Below the pieces are notes generated by a model that did not search any database, was not told the DNA's origin, and saw only the letters and a program-made list of their open reading frames with translations. From Rhodopirellula islandica (GTDB taxonomy: Bacteria; Planctomycetota; Planctomycetia; Pirellulales; Pirellulaceae), in contig NZ_LECT01000054.1 in the NCBI RefSeq assembly GCF_001027925.1, positions 124,001 through 188,000 of the forward strand: DNA of 64,000 nucleotides, given 5' to 3'. Below are positions 54,962 through 64,000 of this stretch, piece by piece (position 1 is the first letter of the stretch; each line of letters starts with the position of its first letter). The position numbers were made by a program, and so were the translations under genes.

Positions 54962-55159
54962 CGTGGCGAGTCACCCTTCAATGGCTGGGGCGTCGGTGGT
55001 CAGAATTAGGAGAGCCGACCTTGTACCACGTCACCGCAATCACGTCATTGCCAGAGAATTGCACCCGAGCAATGACACACTGAAAAATCGCCGGGTTTGG
55101 GCCGAGGGCGAAGACGCCACCCGGCCGGCAACCCAGGCATCCGAGGCTCGCCTTGGCAC

Positions 55160-56572
55160 TCAAGTCTCGTAGCTGATCTTGCCGTGCCGCTGTGAGCGAC
55201 TGATTTTGTCCATGCTATAGAGTCCTGCCAACACAAACTCCACACACGAGGCTCGCATCGCTTCGTTTTCACTGGCGTTGACCTCAAACGCTCGGTCCCA
55301 GGCCGGCGGGACATGCTGCAAACGCTCCGCGTACTCGCTGCTGGGCAGCATCGTTCCCACCTCCACGCGCACGCCGCCGCGGAAGATCTCTGCGATTTCT
55401 GCCAGCCCGTGTTCCTCGATGTACTCGGCGAAAACGGTGTGAATTGCTTCCGCAATCACCGAATCGATCACTTGCTTTTCAGACATTTGATGCGTGCCCA
55501 TCAAATCCAATTCCAGCTTGCCGAGGCTGCTCGCGTAGAGATGCCCGAGGTCACTGATTCGAGGCACCGCGGGGTTCTCGCCGTGCACAATCCCGCGTTG
55601 GCGAGCCGAGGCCACGATCGTCCGAAAGTTCGCCAATGAGAACCGCGCCGAAACACCCGAGGCTTGGTCGATGTACTTGCTCTGCCGGGCCTGGTGGGTG
55701 ATTTCTTCGATGATCTGGTACATGAACAGCGGCACATGCACCGGGTAATCTCCACCCAAATCGTCGCCGACTTCCTGCTGCAGGATCTCGATCCCCTGCG
55801 TCCGCTCGCTGGGGTAATGGGTCTGGACGATGGTCCCGATGCGGTCCTTGAGTTGCGGGATGACTTTCCCCGATCGGTTATAAGTCGAGGGGTTGGCCGA
55901 GAACAAAATCATCACGTCCAAGTCAAACCGGATCGGGTAACCGCGGATTTGCACATCGCGTTCTTCGAGGATGTTGAACAGGCCGACCTGGACCAAATCA
56001 TCCAGTTCGGGCAGCTCGTTCATCGCGAAAATTCCGCGGTGCATCCGTGGGATCAAACCAAACGACAGGGCTTCTTCGGCACTCATGCTGACGCCACCGG
56101 TTAACTTGGCCGGATCAATTTCGCCGATGATGTCGGCGAATTTCGTGCCCGGGGACAAGCGTTCCGCGTAACGTTCCTTGCGGTGCCACCATCCGATCGG
56201 GATGTCCTCGGGGGAGCGATCGGCGACCAGACGCTTGCCCAGCGAAGTGATCGGGTTCAGCGGATCCTCATGAATCGGCAAATCGGGGTGATCGATGTAG
56301 GGAACCCAGGGATCTAGGAATTGCACCAACTGCCGCATGATCCGGCTTTTGGCTTGCCCCTTTTCGCCCATGAACAACATGTCGTGACCGGCCAGCAGCG
56401 CCAGGCTGATTTCTGGGATGACCGTGTCTTCGTATCCGATGATTCCTGGAAACAGCTCCTCTCGCTGAGCCAACATTCGAGAGAAATTGTCTCGAATCTC
56501 GTGCTTGACCGTTTTGGAAGACCATCCGCTGTCGATCAATTGCTTCAAATCGCGGGCTTCGGGGGCATCCAT
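55160..56572 (-). CDS. Magnesium-chelatase ChlI/MoxR-like AAA+ ATPase
   Basis: A 470-residue AAA+ protein. Start at 56572 ([20 protein letters not shown]). Nucleotide-binding [10 protein letters not shown], then [20 protein letters not shown] (Walker B region) and [20 protein letters not shown] (sensor 1). The [21 protein letters not shown] block is characteristic of ChlI-like proteins outside chlorophyll synthesis. Such ATPases usually act with a VWA-domain protein to remodel a target; none is adjacent here. Divergent from rpmF. Confidence 0.87.
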   Translation of the reverse strand: MDAPEARDLKQLIDSGWSSKTVKHEIRDNFSRMLAQREELFPGIIGYEDTVIPEISLALLAGHDMLFMGEKGQAKSRIMRQLVQFLDPWVPYIDHPDLPIHEDPLNPITSLGKRLVADRSPEDIPIGWWHRKERYAERLSPGTKFADIIGEIDPAKLTGGVSMSAEEALSFGLIPRMHRGIFAMNELPELDDLVQVGLFNILEERDVQIRGYPIRFDLDVMILFSANPSTYNRSGKVIPQLKDRIGTIVQTHYPSERTQGIEILQQEVGDDLGGDYPVHVPLFMYQIIEEITHQARQSKYIDQASGVSARFSLANFRTIVASARQRGIVHGENPAVPRISDLGHLYASSLGKLELDLMGTHQMSEKQVIDSVIAEAIHTVFAEYIEEHGLAEIAEIFRGGVRVEVGTMLPSSEYAERLQHVPPAWDRAFEVNASENEAMRASCVEFVLAGLYSMDKISRSQRHGKISYET

Positions 56573-56912
56573 CGTGATTTTCTCGGGACTTGGCACAGGG
56601 CTGGTCACGTGTGGGCTCGGGGGAAAAAGGCGTCGGTGCTGGGAAGCAACTTCTGGGGCGTGAATCCTATCTGATTCAATCGTATGCAACCGGGGAGGGC
56701 CTTGGTTCGGACATCTCGGAGGAATCAGAGACTCTTTCCGAATTGGTGCAAACCAACCACCCCGTGACCCGAATGGAGCAAAAGGCCATTGAAAGCGGGA
56801 CTTTTGGGTCCAGGACGCGTTGACGAAACCCACGTCCGATGCTTATCTTTCGCGGTTTGAAATTCGTCCACACCACCCATTCCAAGATCGCCCGTTCGCG
56901 GGCTTGTCTGCC
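56573..56912. other. Intergenic region upstream of rpmF
   Basis: About 340 bases separating the AAA+ gene and rpmF. It must contain divergent promoters, including the one for the rpmF-fab genes. I see no clear hairpin, operator or RNA gene. Confidence 0.3.
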
Positions 56913-57095
56913 ATGGCCGTCCCAAAACGCAAGCACTCCAACAGCCGTACCGGCAAACGCCGCGCCCACGATCACTTGAAAAAACGTCAAGTGACCTACT
57001 GCCCGCAGTGCAGCACCGCAGTGCCGACGCACGTCGTTTGTCCGAAATGTGGTTATTACCAAGGTCGCACAGTCGTTGAATCGACTGACCAGTAA
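56913..57095 (+). CDS. rpmF: 50S ribosomal protein L32
   Basis: A 60-residue L32 (MAVPKRKHSNSRTGKRRAHD) with the zinc-binding pattern CPQC and CPKC. First in the fatty-acid gene cluster, the usual rpmF position, although the plsX and fabH genes that often follow are missing here. Confidence 0.96.
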   Translation: MAVPKRKHSNSRTGKRRAHDHLKKRQVTYCPQCSTAVPTHVVCPKCGYYQGRTVVESTDQ

Positions 57096-57129
57096 TTCCA
57101 GCCACCAATTGAACTGAGTACGACCTGCT

Positions 57130-58059
57130 GTGAGTCTCGACGCAACAAAACCAGCGATCCTGTTTCCCGGCCAAGGTGCTCAGACGCCCGGCATGGGGAC
57201 ATGGTTGTGCGCGGAATATCCCCTCGCCAACGAACTGTTTGAAGAAGCAGGCGATGTGCTGGGATACGACCTGAAATCCCTGTGTGCGGACGGTCCAGCT
57301 GAAAAGCTGAACGAAACCGTTCACAGCCAACCGGCACTGTTTGTCGTGGGGGTCGCTGCTGCACGTGTGCATGACGAGTTGAACCCCGAGCTGGCAAAAA
57401 AAATCGTTGCCGCCGCGGGACTCAGCCTGGGTGAATACACCGCCGTTTGCTACGCCGGAGGCCTGTCCTTCGCCGATGGCCTGAAGCTGGTTCAGAAACG
57501 CGGCGAAGCCATGCAGGCTTGTGCTGACGCGACCGATTCAGGCATGGCCAGCGTGCTGGGGCTGGATCTCGAAAAGCTGACCGCGGTTTGCGAAGAGTGC
57601 CGCAGCGGGGACGAGATTCTGCAACCTGCCAACCTGCTGTGCCCCGGCAACATTGCGGTGTCGGGCCATCGATCCGCTTTGGAACGCCTGGGACCTGCCG
57701 CCACTGCTGCGGGTGCGATGAAGGTCGTGCCACTCAGTGTTGCGGGTGCTTTTCACACGCCCATCATGGATGGCGCAGTGGAATTGCTCACGCAGGCTCT
57801 TGCAGAGGTCGAGTTGTCGGACACGCGAATTCCGGTGTACAGCAACGTCGACGCGAAACCACACACCTCCGCCGAGGAAATTCGCCAGCTGCTGGCACGT
57901 CAGGTCGTCAATCCCGTCCGTTGGGACGATTCCATCAACGCGATGCTTGGTGACGGCGTGGATGGTTTTCTGGAAGCGGGGACTGGCCGTGTGCTGCGAG
58001 GCACGATCAAACGCATCGCTCGCAAAACGCCAACGGATGGCTTCGGCGACCAACCCTGA
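57130..58059 (+). CDS. fabD: Malonyl-CoA:ACP transacylase
   Basis: A 309-residue enzyme loading malonyl groups onto acyl carrier protein. GTG start. Motifs: LFPGQGAQTPGMG, active-site AAGLSLGEYTA (Ser; the usual GHSLGE reads GLSLGE here), and catalytic His in AGAFHTPIM. 34 bases after rpmF. Confidence 0.93.
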   Translation: MSLDATKPAILFPGQGAQTPGMGTWLCAEYPLANELFEEAGDVLGYDLKSLCADGPAEKLNETVHSQPALFVVGVAAARVHDELNPELAKKIVAAAGLSLGEYTAVCYAGGLSFADGLKLVQKRGEAMQACADATDSGMASVLGLDLEKLTAVCEECRSGDEILQPANLLCPGNIAVSGHRSALERLGPAATAAGAMKVVPLSVAGAFHTPIMDGAVELLTQALAEVELSDTRIPVYSNVDAKPHTSAEEIRQLLARQVVNPVRWDDSINAMLGDGVDGFLEAGTGRVLRGTIKRIARKTPTDGFGDQP

Positions 58060-58206
58060 GCCGGTGAATTCCGATCCGACGGCCTTGGAAGGCCATCGGG
58101 CAACCGTTTGTGAACGCCACCGACGAAGACAACGCCCCTGACATCGCGGGGCAGTCCGTTCTTACAACCATGCTCCCCAACCTCCCAACCCCACAGACCT
58201 GCCCCC

Positions 58207-58965
58207 ATGGATCTCTCCCTGTCGGTTGATTTGAAAGATCAAGTCGCCATTGTCACCGGTGCCAGCCAAGGTCTCGGCCGAGCTGTCGCTGTCGCACTGG
58301 GGCAAAACGGAGCCCACGTGGTTTGCGTCGCTCGCAACGCAGAGAAGCTGGCCGCTACCGTCGCGGAAATCGAAGCCGCTGGGGGAACGGGCGAAGCCCT
58401 GCCCTGCGACGTCACCGATCGCAAAGCCGCCGCCGAAGCCATCGAAGGCACCCACAAAAAACACGGTCGTCTGGACATCTTGGTCAACAACGCCGGGATC
58501 ACGCGTGACAAGCTGATGCGGGGCATGTCCGACGAAGAGTGGGATTCTGTCATCGCCACGAACTTGACCAGCTGCTTCGTGTGCTGTCGCGCGGCCGCGG
58601 GAGTGATGCGGCGCAGCAAGTATGGTCGAATCATCAACATGGCCAGCATCTCAGGCCTGATCGGCAACCCAGGTCAAGCCAATTACTCGGCCAGCAAGGC
58701 GGGGATGATTGGGATGACGCGGACGATGAGCAAGGAGCTCGTCTCACGTGGCGTCACGGTCAACGCCGTCGCTCCTGGGTTCATTGCCAGTGAAATGACC
58801 GCTGAACTGGGCGACGTCATCCTGGAAGAAGTTAAAAAACGAATCCCCGCCAAGCGGGTTGGTCAGCCGGAGGATGTCGCTGCGGCGGTGTTGTTCTTGG
58901 CCAGCCGTGATGCCAGCTACATTTCTGGGCAAACCATTGTCGTTGACGGTGGAATGGTCGGCTAA
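58207..58965 (+). CDS. fabG: 3-oxoacyl-ACP reductase
   Basis: A 252-residue short-chain dehydrogenase. NADPH-binding [25 protein letters not shown], and the catalytic Ser/Tyr/Lys set ([17 protein letters not shown]). C-terminal [14 protein letters not shown] is typical. Reduces the ketoacyl intermediate. The 147 bases between fabD and fabG show no gene. Confidence 0.94.
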   Translation: MDLSLSVDLKDQVAIVTGASQGLGRAVAVALGQNGAHVVCVARNAEKLAATVAEIEAAGGTGEALPCDVTDRKAAAEAIEGTHKKHGRLDILVNNAGITRDKLMRGMSDEEWDSVIATNLTSCFVCCRAAAGVMRRSKYGRIINMASISGLIGNPGQANYSASKAGMIGMTRTMSKELVSRGVTVNAVAPGFIASEMTAELGDVILEEVKKRIPAKRVGQPEDVAAAVLFLASRDASYISGQTIVVDGGMVG

Positions 58966-59105
58966 CGGCATATTGACGCGTTTTAGCTGCGTCACCTATG
59001 TTCTGCCCCGAGCGGCTATGGAGTGCCGTCTCGGTTGTGCCCTGCCCCACAGATTTGCACTTTCCCTTTTCGAATCTAACTGACATTTAAATCGGAGTTA
59101 CGCCC

Positions 59106-59351
59106 ATGGCGTCTATCGAAGAACGCGTGGTCGACATTGTTTCTGAACAGCTCGGCGTTGACAAAGACAAAATCACCCGCGAAACATCGTTCGTCAACGA
59201 CCTCGGTGCCGACTCGCTCGACACTGTTGAGTTGGTGATGGAGCTCGAAGAAGAGTTCGACATCAGCATTCCTGATGACTCCGCCGAAAAGATCCAAAAG
59301 GTCGGCGAAGCGATTGATTTCATCGAAAAGGAAAAAGGCGAAGACGCCTAG
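59106..59351 (+). CDS. acpP: Acyl carrier protein
   Basis: An 81-residue ACP. The phosphopantetheine site [20 protein letters not shown] is intact with Ser in DSLD. Preceded by GGAG just upstream. Carries growing acyl chains for the neighbouring Fab enzymes. Confidence 0.97.
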   Translation: MASIEERVVDIVSEQLGVDKDKITRETSFVNDLGADSLDTVELVMELEEEFDISIPDDSAEKIQKVGEAIDFIEKEKGEDA

Positions 59352-59795
59352 TTCCCGATCTGATTGCATCCATGGCGAATCACTCGCCGTGGGATGCAAT
59401 GCTCAACCACGGAACGCCTCGCGGGATCTTCCAAGCAAGATCCGTGAGGGGCTCCGATCCAAGACGGCGAAGCCAGACGCGGTCGTTGTCCCTGGTGTGA
59501 ATCGCGATCTGAGTGTTCCAGCCATGCTTGCTTGACTCATCCGAATCCTGCGGCGGGTGCTTCGTTCACTTGATTTCTGCACACCGGATGACTTGACGCA
59601 CATCTGGGCTCGGCGTCGCCCCGGCAATCTTTCGCCAATCGCAATCATCCGCATTACAGACCGCATCGTCGCCATTTTGCCCTGTCATTTCGCTACATTG
59701 ACAAGGTTTCATTGGCGTTTTTTGCTAGGGTGCCAGTCACGCTCCCTGCGGTTCCTTCTCCCAACATTGCATGACGTTCATTCGTCACCACGCTC
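59352..59795. other. acpP-fabF intergenic region with a strong hairpin
   Basis: About 440 bases. A ~15 bp hairpin at 59365-59400 (TTGCATCC-ATGGCGA paired with TCGCCGTGGGATGCAA, one bulge) sits 14 bases after acpP, without a T-run. It may end or stabilise the abundant acpP transcript, with a separate promoter for fabF. No gene recognised. Confidence 0.55.
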
Positions 59796-61085
59796 ATGAC
59801 GGACGCCTCCACAACGCCATCTTACGACCCTTCCAAATCACGACGTGTTGTGATCACCGGATTGGGAACCGTCACGCCATTGGGATCCGATGTCGCCACC
59901 CTTTGGTCGGCGTTGTTGGCTGGTAAGTCCGGGATCCACGAGCTGTCCATCATGGACACCTCCAAGTACAAGGTTCACTTTGGCGGTGACATCCCTGACT
60001 TCAATGTCGCGGATCACGTGGAAGCCAAAGAAGCCAAGCGACTGGACCGTTTCACTCAGTTCGCTGTTCATGCCGGGGCGCAAGCCGTCCTGGACTCGGG
60101 CATCGATTGGGACAAAACCGATCGCAAACGCTGCGGCGTGATCTTGGGTTCGGGAATCGGCGGGCTCAACGAAATTGAAGAGCAGATTGAGCGGATGCTC
60201 AACAAAGGCCCCGATCGAGTCAGCCCGTTCACCGTCCCGAAGATGATGGTCAACGCTGCCGGCGGAAACATCTCCATCCGATACGGGCTCAAGGGTCCGA
60301 ACTACGCGGTGGCGACCGCTTGTGCCAGTGCCACCAACGCGATGGGCGATGCCCTTCGCAGCATTCGCGGTGGCGAAACCGATGTCGTGATCACCGGCGG
60401 AACCGAAGCGGCGATCACTCGCATGGGATTGGCTGCGTTCCAAAACATGAAGGCCCTGTCGACGCGGAATGACGACCCACAACGAGCCAGTCGCCCGTTC
60501 GATTCCGACCGCGATGGATTTGTGTTGGCTGAAGGCGCCGGTCTGCTTGTGTTTGAAGAACTTGAGCACGCTCAAGCTCGAGGCGCGAAGATTTACGCAG
60601 AAGTTTTGGGCTATGGCACCACCAGCGATGCCGGCCACATCACCGCTCCCGACCCAGAAGGATTGGGAGCTGCCGCCGCGATGCGCGCTGCAATTCAGGA
60701 CAGTGGCCGCGCGGCCCACGAAATCGATTACATTAATGCTCACGGGACAAGCACACCCTTGGGTGACAAAGCTGAAACTCGCGCGATCCATACCGTTTTG
60801 GGTGACCACGCCCCCAACGTTGCCATCAGCAGCACCAAGAGCGCCCTCGGGCACTCCTTGGGTGCTAGCGGCGGGATCGAAGCAGTCATCCTTTGTCAAA
60901 CCATTCAGAACAATGTGATTGCCCCCACCATTAATCTCGACACGCCAGATCCAAGTTGCGACCTCGACTACGTCCCCAATCAACCTCGGGAACAAAAAGT
61001 TGACCTCGCAATGAGCAACAGCTTCGGATTTGGCGGTCATAACGCGTGCGTTCTCTTTGGACGATTCTCCCATGACGGCTCTTGA
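59796..61085 (+). CDS. fabF: 3-oxoacyl-ACP synthase II
   Basis: A 429-residue condensing enzyme of fatty-acid elongation. The Cys-His-His triad is visible in ATACASATNAMGDAL, NAHGTSTPLGD and KSALGHSLGASG. Full length. Its last 14 bases overlap the response-regulator gene. Confidence 0.95.
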   Translation: MTDASTTPSYDPSKSRRVVITGLGTVTPLGSDVATLWSALLAGKSGIHELSIMDTSKYKVHFGGDIPDFNVADHVEAKEAKRLDRFTQFAVHAGAQAVLDSGIDWDKTDRKRCGVILGSGIGGLNEIEEQIERMLNKGPDRVSPFTVPKMMVNAAGGNISIRYGLKGPNYAVATACASATNAMGDALRSIRGGETDVVITGGTEAAITRMGLAAFQNMKALSTRNDDPQRASRPFDSDRDGFVLAEGAGLLVFEELEHAQARGAKIYAEVLGYGTTSDAGHITAPDPEGLGAAAAMRAAIQDSGRAAHEIDYINAHGTSTPLGDKAETRAIHTVLGDHAPNVAISSTKSALGHSLGASGGIEAVILCQTIQNNVIAPTINLDTPDPSCDLDYVPNQPREQKVDLAMSNSFGFGGHNACVLFGRFSHDGS

Positions 61086-61785
61086 TAATCTGAACTCCGA
61101 CTTGTTCGATCCCAATGCATCACCCCAGGAGGACGCTGGTCCCGAACCAGTCGTTTACTTGGTCGACGATCAACAAGCCGAATTGGACCTGTTGCAACGC
61201 TGGTGTTCTCAAGAAGGCTTGAAGACTGAAACTTTCAATCAGGCCGAAGATCTTCTCAAAGTCTTGCATGCCGAATCCCACGGCTGTGTCGTTGCCGACC
61301 TGCGGATGCCGCGACTGAGCGGCTTGGAACTGCAAGCCGAAATGTCTCGCCGGGAACTGACCGTTCCTGTGATCTTGGTGACCGGGCACGGCGATGCGGA
61401 AAACTGCCGAGCGGCATTCCAGCAAGGCGTTTTCGACTTCATCGAAAAGGGATTCCGGCACGAAGAGATCCTGCATGCGATCAACAGCGCCATTCGCAAA
61501 CACCGTCGCGATCGCTTTCGGCATCAAGTTCGCAAGGAAGCTCTCGACCTGCTGCGGAAAATCTCGCCTCGCGAAACCGAAGTCATGCTGCTGCTGGCCG
61601 GTGGGTCGCCACTCAAAGGCATCGCTCAGGAACTCAGCATCAGCGTCCAAACGGCGTCGAAACACCGTGGCAGCATTTTCACCAAGCTGAACATCGACAA
61701 CGAAGTTGACCTCTACAAGATGCTGTTGGCAGCCGAAGTCAACTTGGATGCAGGGCCTGCCGCATTGGTCCCGCCTGCTCCCTGA
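61072..61785 (+). CDS. FixJ/NarL-type response regulator
   Basis: A 237-residue regulator starting within the 3' end of fabF. After a ~24-residue acidic lead, the receiver domain (VVYLVDDQQAELDLLQRWCS) carries the acidic pair, phospho-acceptor Asp in VVADLRMP, switch Thr in LVTGHGD and Lys in FIEKGFRHE. The C-terminal LuxR-type helix-turn-helix is ISPRETEVMLLLAGGSPLKG and ELSISVQTASKHRGSIFTKL. No histidine kinase is adjacent. The overlap suggests translational coupling to fabF. Confidence 0.9.
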   Translation: MTALDNLNSDLFDPNASPQEDAGPEPVVYLVDDQQAELDLLQRWCSQEGLKTETFNQAEDLLKVLHAESHGCVVADLRMPRLSGLELQAEMSRRELTVPVILVTGHGDAENCRAAFQQGVFDFIEKGFRHEEILHAINSAIRKHRRDRFRHQVRKEALDLLRKISPRETEVMLLLAGGSPLKGIAQELSISVQTASKHRGSIFTKLNIDNEVDLYKMLLAAEVNLDAGPAALVPPAP

Positions 61786-61805
61786 TTGAATGTCCCCTTC
61801 ATCAC

Positions 61806-61839
61806 GCGGTTCATTCTGTGGACCGCATGGATGAACCGC
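61806..61839. terminator. Hairpin between convergent genes
   Basis: GCGGTTCAT at 61806-61814 pairs exactly with 61831-61839. Placed between the response regulator and the HlyD-like gene, which converge. No T-run. Confidence 0.45.
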
Positions 61840-61860
61840 AGCGGAACCAAATCAGCCAGT

Positions 61861-62847
61861 TCATTCAGCTGGCAAATCCAGCGTGCGGTCCGCGGGGAAT
61901 ATTCGCAGTGTCCCCCGGACTCCAGGTCGCGCCTTGCGATCTGGATTTCGCAAGCTTGCCCACATCCGAACTTGTGAGTTCACCGGGTGAAGTTCCAATG
62001 ACACAAACGTCACTTCACCACGCAGCACGGTGATGTTTTCTTGACCGTTGATGGATTCGGTCCACTCGAATTCAACCGCTCGGCCGTTCAGTTCGGCTCC
62101 GTGCTGGCGTCCGTCGACGAACCCGCTGACACGAATCGGATCCAATGAGATCAAACGCAGCAGTGGTTGGCCGGCATCCACCCACTCGCCGGGAGAGACC
62201 GTCACTTCCGCCACGCTTCCAGAGAGCGGTGACTCCAGGCGATGCTCCGCCACCCGAAGTTCCGCCATTCTGACGAGCGACTGTTTTTCGTTCGCGTTGG
62301 CTTCTGCGATTTCCGATTCTTTGTGAGCCTGTTCGATCGACAGCCCCGCCTGGTCGATCACCAACTGCAAGCGATCAATCTCAGTCGCGGTGACGCTGTT
62401 TTGAAAACGCCGATTCGCGTCCAGGCTCTGTTCGAGCTCTCGCATTCGGACTTCACGGGTGCGTTCGGCATAGCGTTGGTCAACGTCACTGGTGGATTGC
62501 AGCGCAGCCGCTTGAGAGGCTGCTTGTGCCGCTTCCAGTTCCGCTTTCGCGCGGCGATCGTCCAACTGAACCAGCAGTTCGCCTTTGGAAACCTGCTGGC
62601 CTTCGACCACGCTCAAGGACCGGACTCGCCCTGCAACCGGTGCGGCGAGCGGGAGGTCAGTGACCAAAGTCGCTTGGGCCGCTTCGATCACGATGGCTTG
62701 GTTGCCCGATTCATCGGCCTGTAGCGACGAAGAAATGCACAGCGTCGCTGCAACCCAAGCGGCCGCGACCGGCAGATGGGCGTAGACAGCCTTGGCGAAA
62801 TGCCCAAGCGGATTCACGATTGTTGACTGGGTGCCAGAAGCAAACAT
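61861..62847 (-). CDS. HlyD-type membrane fusion protein
   Basis: A 328-residue protein with an N-terminal hydrophobic segment (VAAAWVAATLCISSSLQA). The barrel-sandwich halves are VAGRVRSLSVVEGQQVSKGE and ESPLSGSVAEVTVSPGEWVD, separated by a long coiled coil (about residues 110-190). A beta-barrel domain ends the protein. Periplasmic adaptor of an efflux or secretion system; no transporter partner is in the window. Confidence 0.87.
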   Translation of the reverse strand: MFASGTQSTIVNPLGHFAKAVYAHLPVAAAWVAATLCISSSLQADESGNQAIVIEAAQATLVTDLPLAAPVAGRVRSLSVVEGQQVSKGELLVQLDDRRAKAELEAAQAASQAAALQSTSDVDQRYAERTREVRMRELEQSLDANRRFQNSVTATEIDRLQLVIDQAGLSIEQAHKESEIAEANANEKQSLVRMAELRVAEHRLESPLSGSVAEVTVSPGEWVDAGQPLLRLISLDPIRVSGFVDGRQHGAELNGRAVEFEWTESINGQENITVLRGEVTFVSLELHPVNSQVRMWASLRNPDRKARPGVRGTLRIFPADRTLDLPAE

Positions 62848-63115
62848 CAGGCATCACTCCGACGGGTTGTTTTGAGTGGATCAAACCAACCGACCAGTCT
62901 AATTCGAACATTCCGCTCCGTCGGCCGTTCTCGCCCGGTGGCAGGCCACGACTGAGACCTTCGTCCGGGTTGGCCGCATCTCACCAAACCGCCCCTCCGG
63001 CAGCCAATCTTGGTTGGGATTTGTTACGATGCGGGCCTTCGCCGATGCATTCTGGTGCGATCGATGAAGGCTGAAAACGTCCTGCTTCTCTTGAAAACTG
63101 ACCCCGGAAACCCTC

Positions 63116-63331
63116 GTGCAACAAGTCAAACTCTTCAAAGGTGTGGATTCCGAGCTGCCCGAACTCGAACGGCAAATCAATCGCTGGATTCGCAAGAGCG
63201 GCGCTCGTGTTCTTTCGATCAATGGCAATCTGGCACCCGCACCCTCAGCCGGCAACGGGCCGATGAATTCGTTCGCTGCTGGCGACGTGTTGATCATTGT
63301 GCATGTCGAGATCGACACGCCTCAGGGCTGA
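63116..63331 (+). CDS. Small conserved-looking protein of unknown function
   Basis: A 71-residue frame starting with GTG (MQQVKLFKGVDSELPELERQ), with a helical N-terminal half and a beta-type C-terminal end (DVLIIVHVEID). No recognised family. Composition and a convergent, abutting arrangement with pyrE (shared TGATCA at the two stops) suggest a real gene. Confidence 0.6.
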   Translation: MQQVKLFKGVDSELPELERQINRWIRKSGARVLSINGNLAPAPSAGNGPMNSFAAGDVLIIVHVEIDTPQG

Positions 63332-63913
63332 TCAGGGTTCCAAACCGAAGTCGCGAATCGTGGTCAGCGTTTTCAGCTCCAGGCCTTTCTTGGCGAAGGC
63401 CTCGGCACCTCCGGCCAAGCGATCGATGATCGCGAGCACGTACTGGACTTCCAGTCCGAATGCTTCGACCGCTTCGACGGCCTTCAACGCACTGCCGCCG
63501 CTGGTGATCACGTCTTCCACGATCACGACTTTTTGGCCGGGAGCGACGGGGCCTTCAACTTGCTGCCCCATTCCGTGGCCTTTGGCTTCCTTGCGGACCA
63601 TGAACCCTTTGAGGTCGATGTCGTCACCACCAGCCAGCGTCACGATCGACGCGGTGATTGGGTCGGCACCGATCGCCATGCCACCGACCGCGGCGGGCAT
63701 CACGCCGGATTCCTTCGCGTTCTCGAGCACCACGTCCAGCATCGCTCGTCCGATCAAGCCCGCGCCCTTGGGGTGCAGTGTGATGCGGCGGCAGTCCAGG
63801 TAATAGTTCGCCTTCTTGCCGCTTGCCAGCGTGAACTCCCCACGCTGCAAAGCTTCGGTTTCCATCAAGGCGATCAGAGGGGCAAGGTCACGATTGGCCG
63901 AGTCAGACGACAT
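63332..63913 (-). CDS. pyrE: Orotate phosphoribosyltransferase
   Basis: A 193-residue enzyme making orotidine monophosphate from orotate and PRPP. Start at 63913 (MSSDSANRDLAPLIALMETE). Motifs: FTLASGKKANYYLDCRRITL, MVRKEAKGHG, and the PRPP-binding VVIVEDVITSGGSALKAVEA. Full length; the end is complete within the window. Confidence 0.94.
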   Translation of the reverse strand: MSSDSANRDLAPLIALMETEALQRGEFTLASGKKANYYLDCRRITLHPKGAGLIGRAMLDVVLENAKESGVMPAAVGGMAIGADPITASIVTLAGGDDIDLKGFMVRKEAKGHGMGQQVEGPVAPGQKVVIVEDVITSGGSALKAVEAVEAFGLEVQYVLAIIDRLAGGAEAFAKKGLELKTLTTIRDFGLEP

Positions 63914-64000
63914 CCAAGTATTCTCCAGCGGGAAATTGAGCGGTTCAATCGGAACGAATACCACAATCGCTGCGATTCAGACACCCGCCGCAATCGATCC

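Overview
The window looks like chromosome of a marine planctomycete of the Rhodopirellula type (order Pirellulales). The evidence is the gene families present: a BBP7-type outer-membrane protein, a PSCyt1/DUF1549/DUF1553 protein paired with a DUF1501 protein, several secreted proteins with the planctomycete N-terminal LEPR-XLL-like motif (LESRRVLA, LEGRRLLA, LEGRHLMA), and many GC-rich palindromic intergenic repeats. Base composition is moderately GC-rich. This is inference from families; no species assignment was possible without a search.

Layout. 1-112: 3' part of a tRNA-Ser(CGA) and its terminator. 0.2-4.2 kb: a secreted GH32 fructan hydrolase divergent from a BBP7 porin-like protein. 4.3-13.0 kb: a surface-protein locus with a 1999-residue protein (cohesin-like, dockerin-like and 16 cadherin-like repeats) divergent from two smaller paralogous cohesin-like proteins. 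13.5-20.3 kb (minus strand): ECF sigma factor, FecR-like regulator, EF-hand protein, PSCyt1/DUF1553 cytochrome-like protein and DUF1501 protein, probably one regulated unit. 20.5-21.8 kb: a Tat-signal pyruvyl-transferase-like protein. 22.5-26.5 kb: an integron gene-cassette array without an integrase (a CALIN), described below. 26.9-33.8 kb (minus): BNR-type exported protein, exported FAD oxidoreductase, L-lactate permease, APC amino-acid permease. 33.9-35.2 kb: four tandem ~300-370 bp non-coding repeats. 35.3-42.3 kb: a small L7/L12-CTD-like protein, a large membrane protein coupled to an ABC ATPase, GroES, a PIN-TRAM membrane protein and a dNTPase. 42.9-47.1 kb: glycosyltransferase, FAD protein, MobA and MoeA. 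47.3-55 kb: ammonium transporter, PDZ protein, MutY, di-haem peroxidase and malic enzyme. 55.2-61.8 kb: MoxR/ChlI-like AAA protein, then rpmF-fabD-fabG-acpP-fabF and a FixJ-type response regulator overlapping fabF. 61.9-64 kb: HlyD-type fusion protein, a small unknown protein, and PyrE.

The most notable element is the cassette array at 22519-26499. Six cassettes are separated by recognisable attC sites. For four cassettes (1, 2, 3, 6) the core base-pairs at the cassette's start (TTRRRY) are the reverse complement of the R'' core at its own end, as the integron mechanism predicts; cassette 4 has one mismatch and cassette 5 does not match. Three cassettes carry toxin-antitoxin modules (HicBA; ParDE, inverted; TIGR02574-type antitoxin with a RelE/ParE toxin), two carry unrecognised small proteins, and one carries a gene interrupted by one or two in-frame stop codons. 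No integrase gene is present in the window.

A second theme is palindromic intergenic DNA: two copies of a ~200 bp hairpin-rich element (13.15 and 21.95 kb), two copies of a ~100 bp element sharing a perfect 30 bp block (22.2 and 47.1 kb), hairpins at 15.1-15.3 and 53.2-53.3 kb, and the tandem array at 33.9-35.2 kb. These produce many spurious open frames.
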